Shown piece after piece: positions 42,752 through 51,207 of a stretch of DNA of 51,345 nucleotides. The notes under the pieces were generated by a model. The model made no database searches. It was not told where the DNA came from and saw nothing but the letters and a program-made list of their open reading frames with translations. How positions within the stretch are numbered: the stretch's first letter is position 1; the number at the start of each line of letters is the position of its first letter. The DNA comes from Aestuariivirga sp. (lineage in GTDB: Bacteria > Pseudomonadota > Alphaproteobacteria > Rhizobiales > Aestuariivirgaceae), in the NCBI GenBank assembly GCA_030680855.1, contig JAUXUN010000077.1, positions 1-51,345 of the forward strand, written 5' to 3'. A program made the position numbers and the translations under genes.

Positions 42752-42822
42752 ACGAGAACTCCAAAAACCACTTCTTTAGAACCGTTGCGGATCCCCAACG
42801 GGAAACCCCCGGCTTTTCGGCA

Positions 42823-44604
42823 TTAGCCCTTCACATCAAGCTCCACCGCAAAGGCGTGGAAGTTCATGATCCGCTCGTTCATGCTCTGCTCCATATCCTT
42901 GGTGGAACCGACGAAGCGCATGAAGTAGATCGGCTCGGCACGGCTGCGCATTCGGAAGGCCAGGCGGTACTTTCCGGGCTTCGTGATCAATTTGCCCGGC
43001 ACCTTGTACTTCGCCACTTTCTCACCCAGCGGCGGCAGCGAGTGGTTCTCCATGCGCACCAGTGGCGGATGGTTGAGGACAGTGGTGGGGATCCCGGGCG
43101 GACGCAGATGCGGCAGGGGATCGACGTCGAAATTCACCGGCAGGTACATCTCGCGGTCCGTGCCCTTGACGTTGGTCGTCAGGAACTTGGTCTGGAAGTG
43201 CACCAGCTGCTGATCCTTTTTGATTTTGCCAACCGCAACATCCAGGCTGTGGAGATCGGCCATGTCGCCATGGCTGTCGATGTAGCCCGACTCCCAGATG
43301 TTCTTGCCGTTGGGATCGATGAGGGCGACGTTCACCCAGAGCTGTGGTTGCGCGCCCAGTGAACCGGACGGCAGGTTGTGCCCCGAATTGGTGTTCTTGA
43401 TTTTGTAAGAAAACGCGAGGTCCTTGCCAACTTTCGGGTCACCCATAATGTTGGGGCCGTCAACGGAACTGCCATTTTCCAGCAGCCGTTGCCTGAGCTT
43501 GTCACGCTCGTCGAGCTTCGCGAGATTTTCGTCGATGAGTTGCCGGGCCTCTTCGCGGTCGAGCGGGTCTGCCCAGCGCTTGGGAAACTTGGCCTTGATC
43601 TTGCCGTCGGCGACTTTATCCTCGAATTCGGTCGTACCCCAGCCGGCACGCCAGTCGAACCGCAGCCAATCCTTCATGCTGACGGCCTGGGCCCTCGTAT
43701 TGTGCGGGAAGATGCCGGGGTGGGCGATTGAATAGCCTGGACCCATGAAGCTGTGATTGGCATGCTTGCGTCCCGGGTTGATTTTCTTGCCGCCGACCAC
43801 CGCAGAGGGTGCGGTCGCATAGCCTTTGGCCTTTCCGGGGACCTTGCCCATGTGGCAGTCCTGGCAGGTGACGCCGGCTTTGCGGGCCGGGCTGTCGCGA
43901 TACTGCTCCCAGACGACCTCCAGCTTTATCCCTAAATTGACGGCAACCTGGTGGCAGCTCACGCAGAACTCCGACTTGGTGATCTGGTCGTTTGTGATCA
44001 TGCCCTCGTGGATATCGTTGCCGCGCCCGTCAGCGCTGGTTTTGACGGAGTAGGTCTCTTTGTTAGCGAGGACGTCTTTAATCACGCTCTTTTCGCCGCT
44101 GCCGTAGACCGGCTCGTAAATCTTTCCGGGCTCGACCCTTCGCTCGCCGTTGACCTTGCCGTACTGCTCCTTGACCCGGTGGCAGGTGATACAGGTCACG
44201 CCCTCGCGCGAAATCTGGCTGCTCGCCCAAAGCGGCGTTTGACGAGCCTCGCCGAGTTGGGTGCCGACCTGCTGATGGCAGCGCACGCAGAAGGTGCCGA
44301 CCGTGCCTTGGGTCAGTTCCTGGAACTTCTGCTCAAACTTGTGGAACATGGGCGAGATCGACGAGTAAGCATGCTGCGACGAGGACCACTCTTCGTAAAT
44401 CTGGTTGTGGCACTCACCGCATTTTTCAGCGGTGGGGTAAAGAGAAAGGGTTTCATCGTTGATCGCGGCAACAGGAACCGATGACTTCGTTTTATTGCTG
44501 TCCGCTGCCGCATCGGAAATGAACATTTGCTCGAATGCCGCGCTCATCAGCAAAGCGCTCGCGAACGCGCAGGAAAGCAATGAAATGCGAGATAATTTTT
44601 TCAT
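42823..44604 (-). CDS. Pentaheme c-type cytochrome with C-terminal beta domain
   Basis: From ATG 44604 the protein has 593 residues and a clear signal peptide (MKKLSRISLLSCAFASALL). Five CxxCH sites lie at 62-66, 106-110, 138-142, 214-218 and 247-251, in the arrangement of cytochrome c554-related proteins. The C-terminal 330 residues have no haem motifs and a beta-rich character (SGHNLPSGSLGAQPQLWVNV). It is periplasmic or surface-exposed. Divergent to the ferredoxin-reductase gene, it probably exchanges electrons with the tetraheme or decaheme protein. Donor and acceptor are not evident. Confidence 0.85.
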   Translation of the reverse strand: MKKLSRISLLSCAFASALLMSAAFEQMFISDAAADSNKTKSSVPVAAINDETLSLYPTAEKCGECHNQIYEEWSSSQHAYSSISPMFHKFEQKFQELTQGTVGTFCVRCHQQVGTQLGEARQTPLWASSQISREGVTCITCHRVKEQYGKVNGERRVEPGKIYEPVYGSGEKSVIKDVLANKETYSVKTSADGRGNDIHEGMITNDQITKSEFCVSCHQVAVNLGIKLEVVWEQYRDSPARKAGVTCQDCHMGKVPGKAKGYATAPSAVVGGKKINPGRKHANHSFMGPGYSIAHPGIFPHNTRAQAVSMKDWLRFDWRAGWGTTEFEDKVADGKIKAKFPKRWADPLDREEARQLIDENLAKLDERDKLRQRLLENGSSVDGPNIMGDPKVGKDLAFSYKIKNTNSGHNLPSGSLGAQPQLWVNVALIDPNGKNIWESGYIDSHGDMADLHSLDVAVGKIKKDQQLVHFQTKFLTTNVKGTDREMYLPVNFDVDPLPHLRPPGIPTTVLNHPPLVRMENHSLPPLGEKVAKYKVPGKLITKPGKYRLAFRMRSRAEPIYFMRFVGSTKDMEQSMNERIMNFHAFAVELDVKG

Positions 44605-44922
44605 TGGCGGCCTAATGGTCTTCCGAGTGGGCCGCCCCAATGTGCATCGGTCGAGAATATCGCGCTCAAGCGCTTATCAAGATTGATGACAGAGTATTGT
44701 TGCGAAAAAAGGCCATCATATGTCCGCGCCCTAGCAATAGTATGACGAATGAAAAATTCTCTCTAAACTCGTCAAACTAAAATGATCAGTACAGAGAATG
44801 AGAGATAGAGAGGATGGCACCACTCTCCCGCCAGATTGTCTCACTCTTTTCGCCTGATTGTCGCCGCAAAACAGACCATGTTTGGGACCGATACTTGCAA
44901 AAACCTTGCAGGGGATCAGTTA
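44605..44922. promoter_or_regulatory. Divergent promoter region of the cytochrome locus
   Basis: Transcription leaves this region in both directions. GCGCTCAAGCGC (44662-44673) and ATCAAGATTGAT (44676-44687) are two adjacent perfect dyads. The second uses the two half-sites of FNR-type boxes, but in reverse order, so I do not call it FNR. The region is the natural control point for both cytochrome arms. Confidence 0.4.
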
Positions 44923-46056
44923 ATGGCCAGACAACACCAGATAACCATCGATGGCCGCAGCTTTATGGCCCCCGATGGCCAGTTGCTGCTGGATGCTGCC
45001 TTGAGCAACGGCATTGAGCTGCCACATGACTGCCGCGCCGGCCACTGCGGCACCTGCTGCGTGCGGCTGGTATCGGGCGAAATGCAAGGCGGCGAAGGCT
45101 CCGAACCGGGTATCGTTCATGCTTGTCAGTGCCGGGTCGCCGGCGATGCGGATATAAAGACTGACCAGAGGTCGGGGGTTAGCAGCGTAGACGGCGTGGT
45201 GAAATCATTGCGTCCACTGTCAGCCGAAGTGATGGAAGTCGAAATCAGGATGGACCGCGCGCTGCCCTATCTTGCGGGACAATATGCGCAGGTGCGCTTT
45301 AGCGGCTATCCAAGCCGTCCCTTCAGCATCACCCATCCCTTGCGCGCCCTGCACAGCAAGCCGAATGGCCGTTCGGTCTGGTTCCACGTCCGGTGCATGA
45401 AGGACGGGCGTGTCTCCCCGTCACTCGGAAAGCGCATCAAGCCAGGCCATCGGGTGAAGCTGACCGGGCCCTATGGCTCAGCGCATTTCCGGCCCAATCT
45501 GGTTAGCCCTTTGATTCTCGTCGCCACCCACACCGGCTTTGCGCCGATCTGGTCGATCGCCGTAGCAGCGCTGCGCGAGAACCCGGAGCGCGACATGATG
45601 ATTATCGCCGGCGGCCGCACCCTCGAGTCACTCTATATGTGGCCGGCTCTCGCGCGGCTTGCCACCTTTCCCAATGTTCACGTCGTGGCCGTATGCAGCA
45701 CGCCGCAGACCTTGATTAATGCGGTGCAGCTCGGCCGGCCAACCGATTGTCTGCCACCCCTGCTGCCGAGCGATGTGCTTTACGCCTGCGGCGCTCCGGG
45801 GATGGTCGATTCGATCAAGGAGATCGCGGCGCGCATCGGCGCGGTCTGCTATGCGGACCCATTTCTGCCGGCCACCGACGACACGATCGAGGAGAGCCTT
45901 CTGGGCCGCGCAGCGAATTGGCTCGCCGCGCTCAAAAATCGGCAGGTGGACCGGTTCGATCTCGATCGCACCCGCAACCGGCGGGAACAGTCCATGCAAA
46001 TGTCCGGGATGGCTTATGCAAGAGTGAGAAATCAACATCGTTCTCAGAGCGCATAG
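44923..46056 (+). CDS. [2Fe-2S] ferredoxin-domain FAD/NAD(P) oxidoreductase
   Basis: I use ATG 44923, which gives 377 residues. An upstream ATG at 44836 is possible. The plant-type ferredoxin domain has C37, C42 and C45 (CRAGHCGTC) and a fourth Cys at 68 or 70 (HACQC). The reductase domain follows with the flavin motif SRPFSITHP and the nucleotide region around THTGFAPIW. This resembles the reductase component of oxygenases, but no oxygenase is nearby. It likely passes electrons between NAD(P)H and the membrane cytochrome b-type protein of this locus. Confidence 0.8.
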   Translation: MARQHQITIDGRSFMAPDGQLLLDAALSNGIELPHDCRAGHCGTCCVRLVSGEMQGGEGSEPGIVHACQCRVAGDADIKTDQRSGVSSVDGVVKSLRPLSAEVMEVEIRMDRALPYLAGQYAQVRFSGYPSRPFSITHPLRALHSKPNGRSVWFHVRCMKDGRVSPSLGKRIKPGHRVKLTGPYGSAHFRPNLVSPLILVATHTGFAPIWSIAVAALRENPERDMMIIAGGRTLESLYMWPALARLATFPNVHVVAVCSTPQTLINAVQLGRPTDCLPPLLPSDVLYACGAPGMVDSIKEIAARIGAVCYADPFLPATDDTIEESLLGRAANWLAALKNRQVDRFDLDRTRNRREQSMQMSGMAYARVRNQHRSQSA

Positions 46057-46126
46057 CCGTCGGCCGATTGGATTCGGGCGCAGCGCCCCTCTCCGATCTT
46101 CCGTACTTCGTTCCTTCGGGTGGCTG

Positions 46127-47101
46127 ATGTTCTTCAGCTTTGCCGCCGACGGGGCAGTTGCGTCCGATCCGGCCAAGATTGTCGGTGCGAATGCTTGTGC
46201 CGAATGTCACAAGCAGGAGGCCGAAGCCTGGAAGGGTACGCGTCACTTCAAGACCTTCAGTGAAATGCCGCGCAAGGCGCCGGCAAAACAAATATCGGAA
46301 AAAATGGGGCTGCGGCGCATCAAGTCGGAGAGCGTGTGCTTGAACTGCCATTTCACCATGCAGCAGAAAAACAACAGGCAGGAAGTAGTGTCCGGTATCT
46401 CCTGCGAATCCTGCCACGGCGCCGCCCAGGATTGGATCAAGGTGCACAGCGGGTTCAGCGGCAAGACAGCGAAGACCGAAACCAAGGCCGAGGAGGATGT
46501 GCGTTGGAAGCTCGCCGAATCTAAAGGGATGATCAGGCGTCACTCGCTCTACCAGCTGGCGACGAACTGTTACAGTTGCCATGTCGTGCCGAAAGAGGGT
46601 CTGGTGAACAAGGGTGGACACAAGCCCGGAAGCTCCTTCGATCTGGTGTCCTGGTCGCAAGGCGAGGTGCGGCACAACACCTGGTATTCGCAGGGCAAGG
46701 AAAACGTTGCCGCGGATGCCGCGCGCAAACGCATGCTCTATCTTGTGGGGCTTGGTGTCGAGCTTGAGACTGGATTGCGCGCGATTGGAAAGGCGACTGC
46801 CAGAAAAACCTACGCCTTCGAAATGGCAAAGCGCGTCGACCGGGCACGCAAGCAGCTCGCCGCCGCGGCGAAAGCGGCGCCGGACGTGCCGGAAATCGCT
46901 GAGATGGTCGAATTTGCCCATTCGGCCGGGCTGAAACTGAAAAATGACCGCTCTCTTACGGTTGCTGCCGACGGCGTCTCCAAGCTGCTCGCGAGCATCA
47001 CTGAAAAATATGACGGCAGCACCATGGCCGGGTTAGACGGCCTGATTCCCAAATCTGACAAGTACAAGGGCACGGCGAGAAAAGCGGGCGCGGTAGATTG
47101 A
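46127..47101 (+). CDS. Tetraheme c-type cytochrome (c554-like)
   Basis: From ATG 46127 the protein has 324 residues with CxxCH sites at 24-28, 71-75, 93-97 and 148-152, the number and spacing of cytochrome c554-type proteins. The C-terminal half is helical and Lys-rich, without haem motifs. The export signal is oddly short (MFFSFAADGAVAS). The reading frame remains open upstream with a hydrophobic VLRSFGWL stretch but no ATG, GTG or TTG. A non-standard start or an upstream frameshift may hide the full signal. It should be a periplasmic electron carrier. Confidence 0.8.
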   Translation: MFFSFAADGAVASDPAKIVGANACAECHKQEAEAWKGTRHFKTFSEMPRKAPAKQISEKMGLRRIKSESVCLNCHFTMQQKNNRQEVVSGISCESCHGAAQDWIKVHSGFSGKTAKTETKAEEDVRWKLAESKGMIRRHSLYQLATNCYSCHVVPKEGLVNKGGHKPGSSFDLVSWSQGEVRHNTWYSQGKENVAADAARKRMLYLVGLGVELETGLRAIGKATARKTYAFEMAKRVDRARKQLAAAAKAAPDVPEIAEMVEFAHSAGLKLKNDRSLTVAADGVSKLLASITEKYDGSTMAGLDGLIPKSDKYKGTARKAGAVD

Positions 47102-47135
47102 AAAACCACTGCATGGGTAATGCGCGGAGAACGCC

Positions 47136-48029
47136 ATGAGCGCTCGCGCGTCTGACGCCTTAATCGGCGGGAGCGGTCTGGGCTTGGCGGGATATCTCAT
47201 CAGCCGGACAGTCCAGGGCCTTTTTATCGCGGCCATATCGGGCGGCCTGTTCTGGCTCGTCTGGATTTATGGCCATGGGCTCCGTGACCCGCGCTATCTC
47301 GATGGCTGGGTGCTGGCCGGCGGCATGGCCCTGCAGTTGTCTTTTCACATCGCCAAAACGGCGAGCCTGTCTTTGAAGTCAGCCATGCGCTGGCGGAGGG
47401 TCCATATTTTTGCCGGTTATTTGGTAGTTGCCGCCTTCATCTCGCATTCGGATTTCTCTCTGCCGGACACCGGCTTCGAATGGGCGCTGTGGACGAGCTT
47501 TGTGCTGGTGACGCTGAGCGGCATTCTGGGCACCTATCTCGTATGGTCGCAGCGGGCCAAGGGCCGGATCGACGAAGCTGTCAGCTATGAACGCATCCCG
47601 ATCCTCCGCGCCGAACTGAAGCGTGCATTCCTCGCCGCCGTCACCGAGAGCGGACCACCCGACGCCGCGATCAATCTGCCGGGGCTGCCCTATGACGCCT
47701 GGATCAAGGACCTCTGCACCACCCACCTGGAGGACTTCTTCAAGGGACCGCGGAATTTCACCGCCCATCTCATCGGCTCGCAGCGTCCGCTCAAACGGCT
47801 GACCGACGCTATCGACACTCTGTCGCGCTATGTCGACCAGCAGAGCCAGGCGAAGCTTGCCACCATCAAGAACCTGGTGGTCGAGAAGGACCGCCTCGAT
47901 TTCACGCGAGTCTCTCTCGGACTTACCAGGGGCTGGCTGTTCGTGCATGTCCCCGTCACCTATGCGCTGATCGTGCTGACGGTGGCGCATATCCTCGTCG
48001 TCTATGCCTATTCATCGGGTGTCTGGTGA
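47136..48029 (+). CDS. Cytochrome b-like integral membrane protein
   Basis: A 297-residue protein with about five membrane spans. Spans at about 26-47, 60-78, 88-105 and 114-135 precede a soluble loop of about 120 residues. A last span begins GWLFVHVPVTYALIVLTVAH. Histidines within or near spans (SFHIAKT, RRVHIFAGY, FISHSDF, LTVAHIL) are candidates for ligating two b-type haems. The position between the tetraheme and decaheme genes suggests transfer across the inner membrane. It is coupled to the decaheme gene. Confidence 0.7.
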   Translation: MSARASDALIGGSGLGLAGYLISRTVQGLFIAAISGGLFWLVWIYGHGLRDPRYLDGWVLAGGMALQLSFHIAKTASLSLKSAMRWRRVHIFAGYLVVAAFISHSDFSLPDTGFEWALWTSFVLVTLSGILGTYLVWSQRAKGRIDEAVSYERIPILRAELKRAFLAAVTESGPPDAAINLPGLPYDAWIKDLCTTHLEDFFKGPRNFTAHLIGSQRPLKRLTDAIDTLSRYVDQQSQAKLATIKNLVVEKDRLDFTRVSLGLTRGWLFVHVPVTYALIVLTVAHILVVYAYSSGVW

Positions 48030-50554
48030 TGTGGCGGCCGAGACGATTGAGGTCGGATCAGCCGCCGGAGGCCAAGACGCCGACGTCCTCCGGCTCCCGG
48101 CGCAACCGTCTCGCGATGCTGCTGGCGCTCGTGACCGCCATCTGCCTGGGTTCGGCCTTGTTTCTGACTAAAGGCACGCAGTTGCTTATGCCGGGGTCGC
48201 TAACGAGCGGCCACGCCGCGATCGAAAATTGCAACGCCTGCCACACCAAAAGCGGCAGCAACAAGATGAGCTGGATTCATGGCCTTGTCGCCGCCGATCC
48301 GCTGGCCGACAGCAAGGCTTGCCTTACCTGCCATAAAATGCCGAGAACAGCCTTCAACGCACATGGCGCTTCGGCCGAAGTGCTGAAGCAAAGCACCAAA
48401 CGGCTGACGAAAATTGCCGCGGGATCGACCGCGCCGCGATCAGCTGTCGCGCAAAGTGTCGCTTTCCCTATGAAAGATGTAATCGCAGGTGGTCTCTATT
48501 GCGCAACCTGCCACCAGGAGCACCAGGGCATAGGCTTCAATCTGAACAAGATATCAAACGAGCAGTGCCGCTCATGCCATGTTCTGAAGTTCGACAGCTT
48601 CGACGGCCATCACCCGAATTTCGAGAACTATCCGTTCGAGCGACGTACACGGATTATCTACGATCACGCCAGCCATTTCGGCAAGCACTACCCGGAATTG
48701 GCAAAGAAGGATCCGGGAAAGCGCAGTCCGGCAACCTGCTCGACCTGTCACAACAGCGATGGCGATAGGCGGGTCATGGCCGCAGCGCCTTTTGATCAGA
48801 CCTGCACCGCCTGCCATCTCGGCCAGATTCTCGGCAAAGAGCGGGTCAGCGGCCCGAAAGGCATTGCCTTCCTGACTTTGCCTGGCCTCGATCTGGAAAC
48901 CCTGAAGAAGAAAAACGCGTCCGTCGGTGAATGGCCGGACGCCTCCGATACGGCGCTCACGCCATTCATGAAGGTGATCATCAGCCGGAATGAATCGGGC
49001 CGCGCGCTCCTCAAGGCTGTGGACGGCCTGAACCTCCAGGATCTGGCCAATGCAAGCGACGGTCAGATCAAGGCGGTGACAAATCTGGTGTGGGAGATCA
49101 AGGGGCTGGTCCACGCGCTGATCAAGGGAAAAGCCTCGGACGTGCTGGGTGATCTCAATGTTGGCGGCGGCGCGAAACTGAACGCGGCTCTCATTGCTGA
49201 TCTTACCGCAGGCATTCCACGTGATGCAGTCAGCGGCGCGCAACTGGAATGGCTCCCCAATCTCGCAACTGAAATGGCAAATGGCCCGGTTACGCCTCCC
49301 AAAGAACTGCCTGGTCCGGATGCACTTCAGGCAATCCCGGAGCCGATCCAAGCAGAGGCAGTGAGTAAAGCAACCGTAGAAACTGACACAGCAGAGGTCA
49401 ATTCAGAAATCGAAAGCGCGGATGCCAAGCTCGCTGCCGCAAAGGAAACGCTCTGCGCCGAAAAAGTGGCGCTGTCTGAAGATGCTGCCGCTGAAACCAT
49501 TGCCGCGGAAGCCGAACCTGATGGCGGCGAAGAAACGCCCTCCACCGATGAACAGGGATTGGCAGAGATTAAGGGGCGCTTGCCCTTGCCGACGGGCACC
49601 CCGCGCGCGATCAAGGCCCGCATTGAGGACACCGAAGCCGGTACTGCGGAGGCCAAACCCGAGGGCGGCAAGGAAACGCCCTGCGCCGACGAACCGCCTC
49701 GCATCAATTCAGAAGACCAGACAGAAGGTGCGGCGGGCGAAAGCGATGCTCCGAAGGCTGAAGCCGAAGGCGGCATTGAAGCGCCTGCCGTTGAAGAACA
49801 GGCTGCCGACAAGGCAACGGATCAATTCGATGATCTGCTGTTCCCCACGGGAGCCGAGAAAGAAGGCCAGCCTGAAGAAGCGGACGATGCTTCCAAAGTG
49901 GAAGGCATTATGCCACTCGACACGCTGCCGGATTCAAATACCACGTCGGCTGACCCTCAAATTCAGGCTGCGCCCGTGACCGGAATCGAAGGCGGCGTGG
50001 ATCCGGAAACCTGGGCCGAATATGGCGGCTGGTACCGGCAGGATTACACGATTTACTACCGCCCCACCGGCCACAAGGACAAATTCATCCATTCCTGGCT
50101 CGTTCTGACCGGCCCTCAAGCGCCAAAGGGCGACACCAACCCGGCAGCGGCGGTCTTCGATTATCTCACCAGCAAGGACGCGCAGGGATCATGCACGAAA
50201 TGCCACAGCGTTGACGATGTCCGGGGCAAAGCGCGGGTGGTCAATTTCTCCCCTGTCTCAGTCCAGAGCAAGCAGGGGCGCTTCACGAAATTCATCCACG
50301 AGCCGCATATGGGCATCATGGACAATCGCGGCTGCCTCACGTGCCATAGCATTGAAAAAAATCGCCCGTATCTCAAGAGCTATGAGCAGGGCAATCCACA
50401 AAAATTCGCGCCCAGTTTTGGCGCGGTGAAGAAGGAACTCTGCCAGACATGCCACACCAGCGGCAAGGCGCGTCAAGACTGCTTGCTATGCCACAAATAT
50501 CACGTGAACGGCGCGGCCGCGCCGATCATGAACACGAAAATCCCGGCTCAATAG
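48026..50554 (+). CDS. Decaheme c-type cytochrome with long acidic linker
   Basis: An 842-residue protein anchored by an N-terminal helix (LAMLLALVTAICLGSALFL). The start codon is GTG 48026 or ATG 48029. Six CxxCH sites lie in the first 270 residues (69, 99, 159, 181, 238 and 260) and four in the last 120 (723, 770, 806 and 819). The 458 residues between contain a helical part, then an acidic Ala/Glu/Pro-rich stretch with three repeats of the type EAEPDGGEETP. It faces the periplasm. The two haem clusters joined by a flexible tether suggest a long-reach electron shuttle. Confidence 0.85.
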   Translation: MMWRPRRLRSDQPPEAKTPTSSGSRRNRLAMLLALVTAICLGSALFLTKGTQLLMPGSLTSGHAAIENCNACHTKSGSNKMSWIHGLVAADPLADSKACLTCHKMPRTAFNAHGASAEVLKQSTKRLTKIAAGSTAPRSAVAQSVAFPMKDVIAGGLYCATCHQEHQGIGFNLNKISNEQCRSCHVLKFDSFDGHHPNFENYPFERRTRIIYDHASHFGKHYPELAKKDPGKRSPATCSTCHNSDGDRRVMAAAPFDQTCTACHLGQILGKERVSGPKGIAFLTLPGLDLETLKKKNASVGEWPDASDTALTPFMKVIISRNESGRALLKAVDGLNLQDLANASDGQIKAVTNLVWEIKGLVHALIKGKASDVLGDLNVGGGAKLNAALIADLTAGIPRDAVSGAQLEWLPNLATEMANGPVTPPKELPGPDALQAIPEPIQAEAVSKATVETDTAEVNSEIESADAKLAAAKETLCAEKVALSEDAAAETIAAEAEPDGGEETPSTDEQGLAEIKGRLPLPTGTPRAIKARIEDTEAGTAEAKPEGGKETPCADEPPRINSEDQTEGAAGESDAPKAEAEGGIEAPAVEEQAADKATDQFDDLLFPTGAEKEGQPEEADDASKVEGIMPLDTLPDSNTTSADPQIQAAPVTGIEGGVDPETWAEYGGWYRQDYTIYYRPTGHKDKFIHSWLVLTGPQAPKGDTNPAAAVFDYLTSKDAQGSCTKCHSVDDVRGKARVVNFSPVSVQSKQGRFTKFIHEPHMGIMDNRGCLTCHSIEKNRPYLKSYEQGNPQKFAPSFGAVKKELCQTCHTSGKARQDCLLCHKYHVNGAAAPIMNTKIPAQ

Positions 50555-51207
50555 CGTTTCATGCCATCGCAACAAAGCAACCTAATGGCATCGTTACCCC
50601 GAATATCCTGGGCCCGCCTCATGGCAAGTGACTTATTGCTTCGGACAGTCTGGAACCCAAATATGAGCAAAGCCGGTCCTTAGCGATGGGCGCGCTTGTT
50701 GGCTTTCTTCCTGAATGCGGATTTCATCTCGTGACGACAGTGGCGCCGGACCAGGCAACGCCCAGCGTTCGCTTTTGTACAGGAACGGACAACTGAAAAA
50801 CATCGTGGAGCGAGGTGACGCCATCTGCTTATGAGCGATGAGTTTCTACATGTTGGCGGCAGTCATGGTCCTAGTCACCCTGCCCTACAGTAGTGCAACG
50901 TTTGAGTTTCCCAAATTCCGCAAACATGACACCAGCCGACGATATCGGCTTGACTGCCTGTGCAATGATCAAGTGCTCAAAGCTTGTTAAGCGAACAATA
51001 CCGTCCATAAATACTGCGCGGGTATCTGACGTTCAATCCGTTTGCGATTTTCACTCGCCTTCACGCAAAGCACTGTTTCTTGCTGCACAGGTAGCGCAAA
51101 CAGCGGGTACTAACTTGTTGATTTCCTTGGATTGTCATTTCTATCCATCATGGGCGCACAGCAAAATCCATGTGCCGAAAACTGTGTTTTCGCGGTCATC
51201 AAGCCTA
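50555..51207. other. Non-coding stretch after the cytochrome locus
   Basis: No gene is supported. A weak hairpin (ATGCCAT/ATGGCAT near 50560-50590) follows the decaheme stop but lacks a T-run. The end of the stretch is repeat copy 4. Confidence 0.5.
51058..51207 (+). repeat. Dispersed intergenic repeat, copy 4, cut by an IS
   Basis: The A part runs from CTTCACGCAAAGCACTG through GATTGTCATTTCTATCC (from 51130) to TTTTCGCGGTCATCAAGCCT (from 51187), matching copy 3. At 51208 the match stops at the IS5-family end. Confidence 0.75.

Noticed and set aside
44676-44687. FNR box
   Set aside because: The half-sites are in the opposite order (ATCAA before TTGAT) with only two bases between, so it does not fit the FNR consensus.
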